The notes under the pieces are model-generated. The model made no database searches, was not told the DNA's origin, and worked only from the letters and a program-made list of their open reading frames with translations. Below are positions 58,345-64,000 of a stretch of 64,000 nucleotides of DNA, in pieces. The position numbers and the translations under genes are program-made. The stretch's first letter is position 1. Each line of letters opens with the position of its first letter. The stretch spans positions 38,741,452-38,805,451 of the forward strand of contig JAPTYO010000002.1 of NCBI GenBank assembly GCA_036873135.1. The letters are read 5' to 3'. This stretch comes from Clarkia xantiana subsp. parviflora. Its lineage: Eukaryota; Streptophyta; Magnoliopsida; Myrtales; Onagraceae.

Positions 58345-58357
58345 CTTGCCCCCGAGA
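58345..58357 (-). promoter_or_regulatory. Polypurine tract of gypsy copy 2
   Basis: Minus strand TCTCGGGGGCAAG ends exactly at the LTR TGTTGGG. It fixes the orientation and identifies 57,520-58,344 as the 3' LTR. Confidence 0.85.
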
Positions 58358-58664
58358 CTTAAGTCGTCAACTTTATTTATAAAGGGGAGGTCTTGAGTCG
58401 AGTATTACCTCTGATCCTTGGCGAGAATACTCTGTTAGCCGATAGAACTCTTGGGTTCACAGAAGTTGAAGAGACTTTAGGTTAGGAACAAGACTTTGGC
58501 TCAGTAATTCTGAACGTTGAGAGCTCCTTGGAGAGTTGGAGAGTCACCTCGCTAGTCTATTGACAGGTGCAGGGCAACGCTCTTGTTGTCAGTGAAGGCA
58601 CCAATGGATGGCTGACCTCGGGAAGGCTTCGCTGGGAAGTTACCCAAGCGACTGAGCTCTTCAG

Positions 58665-58672
58665 TATAAATA
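58665..58672 (+). promoter_or_regulatory. TATA box of the antisense gene
   Basis: TATAAATA followed by GGG, 200 bp upstream of the ATG at 58,873 and on the same strand. The sequence between is CT-rich as in plant 5' leaders. The placement points to a promoter inside the retrotransposon dedicated to the antisense gene; activity is inferred. Confidence 0.55.
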
Positions 58673-58872
58673 GGGCTTCCACTTTCACTTTTTTTACCTC
58701 TGCTCTTATTTCTTCTCTCATCCTGGCGAAAAAATACAGCCCTTTTTTCATTAATCCCAATTCTCCTCGACCGTGTACTCTTGAAGAGAGGATTTTAGTT
58801 GGAGTCGCCACCGCCGGCCCTTCTGATCCTGAAAAATAAGCTTCTTTTCTCCAGTCTCTCTCTAAAACTCCC

Positions 58873-61007
58873 ATGGCTGCTCAAATTCCCTCAGGTAGTT
58901 CTCAAGGGTTTATCCCTTCCGTTCCTTCTCCCAAAAAGAACAAATTAACTTGTCATGGCTTCATAAAAGCCATGGCTTTAGGCAATCTGAGCGACGCCGA
59001 GAACCCTCGATACGCCGGTCCCGTTGGGGAAAAATTTCGACCTAGAGAGGGAGAGGTCCCGGCGTATCTAGGTCAGCTCGAGGCGGGACTCCGATTCCCT
59101 TTCTGTGATGATTTGAAAGAGCTCTGCGAGCATTATCGCATTCATCCTTTCCAACTGATGGAGAATGCTATCCGTTTCTGGGTGGGTTTTCGTTGCTTGT
59201 GCGACGTCTACCAATGGACGTATTCTTTACAAATTTTTCGGTGCTTTTACCAACTGCGAAAGAGTCGGGAGCTTGTTTGTAGCTTCAATAGCCGATGGCC
59301 TACTAATGACGAGTATTCTTGGGAGTCAGCCACAGAGTTGGTGACCGATCTTAGATCTTATAATGCCAACTGGAAGAATTACTACTTCTTCTGTCGAGAA
59401 GGCGTCTCCTGGCCTTTAATTCCCTCACTTGGCCCTGATTCTGCCCCGACTCTATGGGGGTTGACTCCGGAGGAGCTTGTCACTATTGGCGAAATTCACG
59501 CTATAGTTACCTCTCCCGACTTTGTTCCCTAGAAGTCTGTGGTTGACACCACAGAGGAGGCCCTCATCAGTGCCTCGATCCATCTACGATTTGAGGATCC
59601 TCCTCTAAATTGGGTAATTTCTTCTTTCATTTCATAGTCGCCTTTTGAATCTTCTTTCTGCTTTCTGTAGGTCTTTTTAAGCATCTTTTTGACGCTCAGG
59701 CGGCGACAGGAGTGCCTCTTGCCGAGGATCCGGTAGCAGCGGCCGCGGAGATCGCCCCTGAACCCATTGACTTCCACGAGGCTCAGCCTGTTTTGGAGGG
59801 GTCTTCTCTTGATACCGTTGTAGATTCTGCTGAGGCAGGAGAGGCAACTGAAGCTGCAGAGGAAGTAAGGACCCCTCAAGGAAGGATTAAGAGGCCTGCC
59901 AAGAAGAGAAACGCCAAATCTTCCAAGAAGGCGAGGGTCACCGTCGCCTCCCCCATTTCCGAATTTCAGGAGACTGTTCCTACAGTCACTCCTATTCTTA
60001 CTGGCCCTAACCTCATTCTTCGTCGATCTTTTCTTAAGGCTTATAAAATCTCTTTAACATTTTTAATTTGCAGGAGATGATCCAAAGGGTAAGGCTCCTA
60101 TGGAGCCTTCTACTTCGCAAGCCATGACAGGCTTGAGGTTTGAGGGTCCTCCTTTTGCTTGGAGGATGCTCCATTCTGCCCCCGACTCTTTAAGGGGGGA
60201 TGTCGACTGGGATCCACTCGCTGAAGGAGGGCCACTCCATTGCCAATAAAGAGTTGGCTCTCCACCTGGTAAAAGCCTCCCCCCCCCCCCAAGTTCGCCC
60301 CCGCTTGCCAATTGCTTGTGCGGAGGAGGCTACTCGACAACTCCTGCATCGGCAAGCCAAGGTAAGGGTTTTCAATGTTTATTCTTGTTGTTATCTTTTT
60401 GGTATAATTTCATACTGAACACGTTTGTTCTTTTTCAGGCCACCCGCGACTTATTGCAGGATGGTCAATTGATCCTCGACTTGAATGAGGAAGTTTCTCT
60501 TCTGAGGGGGAAACTTGCCTCTATAGAGTTGGAGGTGGAGGTGGGGCAACATCTTCGTAGAGAGGTTGCTCGTTTTAAAGAGGAGCTCACTCGCCTGACT
60601 GCCACCTTGACGAGTACGACCGAAGAGCTCTCCTCTTGCAGAGATGCCTTGAGGGTTTTTATGACTCTTTCGGCGGTTTTCAGCGAGGCTCATCGGGATT
60701 CGGCTGCTTTTCTGAAGATTTTTCGAACCAAGGTGGTTCTTGTCCAGAGGAAATCGCCATGCTGAAGACGGAGGTGGAGAAGCACAAGAGATCTGATTCT
60801 GAGGTCATTGCTAGCTATAAAGCTAGTGAGGCGTACCAGAATGATGCTGCCATGACTTGCGGGCAGATGCTTCTCTCGACCTTTGCCTCAGTGGTGAAGG
60901 ATATTAGGGCTATGGACCCTAATTTCGACTTCTCGAAGGTGGAGGCTCTTCGAGGGTATTTGACGGAGGAGGCTAGGGCTAGGGAGAGGAGGAGGAAGCT
61001 TGTATAG
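58873..61007 (+). pseudogene. Antisense additional ORF: PF04195-type (putative gypsy-type transposon) protein with coiled-coil tail
   Basis: Exon 1 (58,873-59,532, 219 codons) starts MAAQIPSGSSQGFIPSVPSP and holds a domain rich in aromatic residues: FRPREGEVPAYLGQLEAGLR, FPFCDDLKELCEHYRIHPFQ, IRFWVGFRCLCDVYQ, NWKNYYFFCREGVSWPL and LTPEELVTIGEIHAI. This pattern is PF04195, found in plant gypsy antisense genes. TAG at 59,530-59,532 interrupts; the frame reopens to 59,612. An Ala/Glu and Lys-rich exon follows (about 59,672-60,050), then a third (from 60,074, PSTSQAMTGLRFEGPPFAWR) and a coiled-coil exon from 60,440 (LRREVARFKEELTRLTATLT) to TAG at 61,007. Intron-like borders are GTAATT...CTGTAG, ...TTTGCAG at 60,073 and GTAAGG...TTTCAG (60,361-60,439). 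Frameshifts near 60,240 and 60,660-60,760 and the early stop suggest a damaged copy. Confidence 0.75.
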
Positions 61008-61299
61008 ATGTTTTAATTTCCTTCCCGACTCAGTGTAAAATTTTGTTTGTTTAATGAAAGAAGGGAGGTTTTATCCATCTTTGACGATCTTTGCTCATTC
61101 GTTCCTTTATTACTCTTTTGCACTTTCTGCCAAACTTAAAGTACTATTAGATCTTTTTTAGAAAGTCTAATCATTCCCAATAAACATACCAAAGATTGTT
61201 GCTCATTGAACATGCTCGATTTTTAGAATAGATATCGAAATTCTACACAATTGAACTTTAAGAAGAGTAAAATTTCCCAAGTATCTAACCTGTCTTCCG

Positions 61300-61815
61300 A
61301 GTCGTCGACCTTTCTGAGTGATTTGGCTGATATCAGATATTGGATGGTCGATTCGTGACTTTGGGAAGATCAGTCTTTAAGAACTTCAAGTAATCGATCC
61401 GTCTAAGTGATTTAGTGGATATCAGGCCGTTGCGATCCTCGAGTTCTTCTGTACTGCAAGTAGTCGATCTATCTGAGTGATTTGACTGATATCAGATGTT
61501 TTGATGATCGACACTTGAGTTCTTCTGCACTGCAAGTAGTCAATCCGCCTGAGTGATTTAGTGGATATCAGACGTTTTGATGATCGACTCTTGAGTTCTT
61601 CTGCACTGCAAGTAGTCGATCCGTCTGAGTGATTTAGTGGATATCAGACGTTTTAATGATCGACTCTTTAGTTCTTTTGCACTGCAAGTAGTCGATCCAT
61701 CTGAGTGATTTCACTGATATCAGATGTTTTGATGATCGAATCTTGAGTTCTTCTGCACTGCAAGTAGTCGATCCGTCTGAGTGATTTAGTGGATATCAGA
61801 TTGTTGCTAGTCAGT
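61300..61815 (-). repeat. 76-bp tandem array
   Basis: GCAAGTAGTCGATCCGTCTG (or a variant) recurs at 61456, 61532, 61608, 61684 and 61760, an exact 76-bp period, with one or two diverged units to the left from 61,300. Each unit continues 'agtgatttagtggatatcagacgttttgatgatcgactcttgagttcttctgcact'. It lies between the antisense gene and the protease end. Confidence 0.95.
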
Positions 61816-61973
61816 TTTTTTTAGTGCTGGTCGCCTAGAAAGAAAAGCTCGGATATCTTGAAAAAGGGAGGGCCTTTTAAAAAATGCTTGTATTCATTTA
61901 TCCGTCCTGAATCTTCCAAAGAAAAAGCATCATAGAACAAACATTAGCCTTAAAAATAAGCGGAATTATTTTC

Positions 61974-62201
61974 TTAATAGGGTACTGTTTCTATGACTTC
62001 TCTCTGGTTCCGGCGTCTCATCGAACTGACGTAACATCGTCGAGATGCAGTTTGATCGCCTCTCACTTCCCCTATCCCGTGCTGTGTCGGGAATTTCATT
62101 ACTTGATGAGCTGTTGAGGGGATTATCCAGTGAGGATTAAGAGTTGTTCTTCCAATAATGGCATTGTATGCTGAGGCGGCGTCGACGACTACGAAGAGCA
62201 C
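61974..62201 (-). pseudogene. Gypsy protease C-terminal part, copy 2
   Basis: The frame begins MLFVVVDAASAYNAIIGRTT followed by LNPHWIIPSTAHQVMKFPT and GIGEVRGDQTASRRCYVSS, the standard end of the aspartic protease domain of Tat/Athila-type pol. It is one base out of frame with the upstream part (indel in a GGGAAAGAG context near 62,210). A stop at 61,974 closes it. RT does not follow. Confidence 0.85.
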
Positions 62202-62209
62202 ATCTACGG

Positions 62210-63193
62210 TTAGATTCTTCTTCTCTTTCCCAGAACCATTGGGAGTTTGATAGCGCCCATTGGATAGGTGGTCCTTCCGGCAAATCCTATGAGAGGAAAG
62301 TAGACCTTCAGGAGATCCCTCTGTGATAATCCCAGACTCTGGAAAGCTTCGTAAAAAAGTATATCGGTCGAGCTTCCACTGTCGATTAGAATTCTATTGA
62401 CCTTGTAATCTGCCAAAGTAGCACTGATGACCAATGCGTCGTCATGCGGTTGGGTGACCATTATAAGGTCGTCGGTGGTGAAACTTATAACCACTGGGTC
62501 GACTTCTTCTGGCGCCTTCCCTTTATCTCTTCCCTGTGAGATCTGGGTGGCATAAACTTCTCGAGCAGTGCTGGTTTCCCCTCCTGAGGCGAATCCTCCA
62601 GCAATGACGTTAATTGTCCCTCTTGGGGGTGGGTTGTCATGAGGGGGAGATCGAGAATTTCTTCTGGGGCTTCGACTCCGTTTTAGAGCCTTGGAAGGTT
62701 TGTCGATGAACTTGAGTAATTTGCCCCTTCGGATTAAAGCCTCGATGTCATGTTTCAAGGCGACACATTCGTTAGTGTCGTGTCCCTGAATCCGATGATA
62801 TCGACAATAATCGTTCATCTGAGATCTCATCGGTCCCTTTTTAACTAGGGGAGGATCATCCAACTTAAGTTTTTCCATCTCCTGGAGCACAACTGATATA
62901 TTGTGTGTGAGAGGAGTAAACTTTCCCGGATAGGGGATAGGGTTTCTCATTTCGGGACGGTTTCCGGGTCGGAAGTTTCCCTCTCGTATTTCTTCCCTCC
63001 TAGGTGGGCGAGAAGCGGAGCCTTCTTCAGTTTTTGTTGGCACGACCGGGCGCTTGATTTCTAGAGGTGACTTCTCGTGTGATCTTTCCAGATCTATGTA
63101 CTTCTTCACCTTCATGACGAGGGAATCGATCTTTCTCACTGGCTTCATCACCATGTTGTCCTTCAGAGCTTGGCTCTGCGTCCTAAGACCTCT
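62210..63193 (-). pseudogene. Gypsy gag C-part and protease, after in-frame UAG, copy 2
   Basis: After the UAG at 63,194 the frame gives MVMKPVRKIDSLVMKVKKYI (ATG at 63,154), a basic, proline-rich stretch, EKLKLDDPPLVKKGPM, the knuckle CRYHRIQGHDTNEC (C-x2-H-x4-H-x4-C, the Tat/Athila form), and ALKHDIEALIRRGKLLKF. An aspartic protease follows: INVIAGGFASGGET, then DDALVISATLADYKVNRILI, the active site DSGSSTDILF, and FPLIGFAGRTTYPMGAIKLP. Stop at 62,210 after a one-base shift. The catalytic DSG is present. Confidence 0.88.
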
Positions 63194-64000
63194 CTAGAAG
63201 GTCCTGATCAACTCGCCATCTGTGGCGTCTTCATTTAACTGTTGGAGTATCTTATGGAACCTAGTGTAATAATTGGCCAAGGTTTCATCAGAACCTTGTT
63301 CAATTTTATCTAGGAAATCCATACTCTTTAGGCGCTGTCTTTGGCCTATATTGCCTTCGATGAACTTAGCCTTCAGTTCCTCCCATGAATCGATCACGTT
63401 GTCGGGGAGGCCATAGAACCAAGTGGATGCCTCTTCTTTCAACGTAGTTGGGAAGAGGGCTGCATAGTGATCCGGAGTTGCCCCTCTTCCCAGGAGGGAA
63501 GAGTTATGGGCGTTGATGTGGCGAACAAGATCTCCTTCACATGTGTAGTCGTCGATGTTCCTCGCAAAGACTTGTAGAGGAACTTGAGTGTTGAACAACC
63601 TTTTAGAGAAAGGATGGGAGGTATGATCGTGAACAATCAGCAAATCGTTCGTCCCCCTTCTCTTTTTCTCTAACAACTCTTCCACCTGTCCCATAGTGAA
63701 TTGGACAGGTTCTTTGCTCGCCATTTCTCCTTCAGGAGTCTTAGGAATTTCTTTCTCCAGGGGTTTTTCTCCCGGATTTTTACGCTGGACGCCACCTCCT
63801 CCTCTTGGAAAGTTTCTTGAGCGGTTGCCTTTTCGGGGATGGTGCCCACCTGGGCTTGATTCCAAAAGGTTATGAAGGCCGCCAATACTTCTTGGGAGAC
63901 AGCCGGGGGGACTGTCTTTCCTTCTTCTGGATTTGGGAATGACTTGGAATGACTGAGATTTCCATCATTACCTCCGTCATTAGCTTGTGGAATGGACGGA
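63194..64000 (-). pseudogene. Gypsy gag N-part to in-frame UAG, copy 2 (continues beyond window)
   Basis: Retrotrans_gag domain: HPFSKRLFNTQVPLQVFARN, IDDYTCEGDLVRHINAHNSS, LKEEASTWFYGLPDNVIDSW, FIEGNIGQRQRLKSMDFL, LANYYTRFHKILQQLNEDAT, ending GELIRTF and TAG at 63,194-63,196. Clearly homologous to the gag at 17,794-18,618. The N-terminal region near 63,830-63,880 shows FWNQAQVGT in a different frame from the downstream part, so a shift lies near 63,800. The start codon may lie outside the window. Confidence 0.85.

Larger units (their letters stand above)
57520..64000 (-). mobile_element. Tat-lineage gypsy element, copy 2, lacking RT and integrase; 5' LTR outside window
   Basis: Order on the minus strand: (5' LTR beyond 64,000), gag (to 62,210), protease end (to 61,974), spacer with a 76-bp tandem array, an oppositely oriented gene (58,873-61,007), polypurine tract, 3' LTR. 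Between protease and the antisense gene there is only about 970 bp of non-coding DNA, so RT, RNase H and integrase are absent. Elements of the Tat lineage are known to carry antisense additional ORFs and tandem repeats before the 3' LTR. Non-autonomy is inferred from the missing pol. Confidence 0.85.

Noticed and set aside
61300..61815. CRISPR-like regular repeats
   Set aside because: The 76-bp units are repeats throughout, with no unique spacers, and the context is a plant retrotransposon.

Overview
This window is repeat-dense nuclear DNA from a flowering plant, most likely a eudicot. I see no complete, convincing host gene. The evidence for a plant nucleus is the set of element families: LINEs with DUF4283-type ORF1, Copia and Ty3/gypsy elements primed by initiator-Met tRNA or by a TGGCGCC-type primer, a Tat-lineage gypsy element with an antisense PF04195-type gene, a MULE transposase, a TRIM, and fragments of plastid rrn23 and rps11.

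Layout. 1-6.9 kb: a minus-strand LINE, decayed, running off the left edge, with an ATGA stop/start overlap between ORF1 and ORF2. 7.0-8.7 kb: a plus-strand LINE remnant. 8.7-14.3 kb: a plus-strand Copia element ending in a 3' LTR, interrupted by a second Copia LTR plus leader (10.09-11.97 kb). 14.7-17.2 kb: a minus-strand Copia remnant (gag-like frame, long leader, partial LTR). 17.2-19.36 kb: the 5' part (LTR, PBS, gag) of a minus-strand gypsy element. 19.36-23.4 kb: a plus-strand element with two long direct repeats around a body made almost entirely of minisatellites.

24,030-50,729 is the main feature. It is a tandem array of 22 LTRs separated by 21 short internal segments (period about 1,130 bp), and the whole array is bracketed by one 5-bp duplication, CCAGG. 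Each internal segment, read on the minus strand, has a primer-binding site, the C-terminal piece of a Ty3/gypsy integrase and a polypurine tract. The array therefore looks like a single LTR-retrotransposon insertion that multiplied in place. It has satellite-like higher-order structure: three copies of a 3-unit repeat (3,391 bp), then two copies of a 4-unit repeat (4,522 bp), with more diverged units at both ends. The right end has collected a TRIM (47,473-47,924), a MULE-type long-TIR element (48,719-50,051) and a scrambled patch of plastid DNA (50,276-50,692).

50.7-52.4 kb is low-copy-looking DNA with weak hints of exons. 52,429-53,203 is a hAT-like non-autonomous transposon with an exact 8-bp TSD. 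53.87-57.52 kb is a MULE: a cluster of seven hairpins, a minisatellite of about 160 bp, and a broken MURA-type transposase. It is cut by the 3' LTR (57,520-58,344) of a second copy of the minus-strand gypsy family. That copy fills the rest of the window. It has gag-protease but no reverse transcriptase or integrase, a 76-bp tandem array, and a plus-strand gene with its own TATA box and probable introns. Its gag contains an in-frame UAG at the same codon as the copy at 17-19 kb.

All calls come from reading the sequence and from family knowledge; no search was run. Family-level calls are firmer than lineage names.
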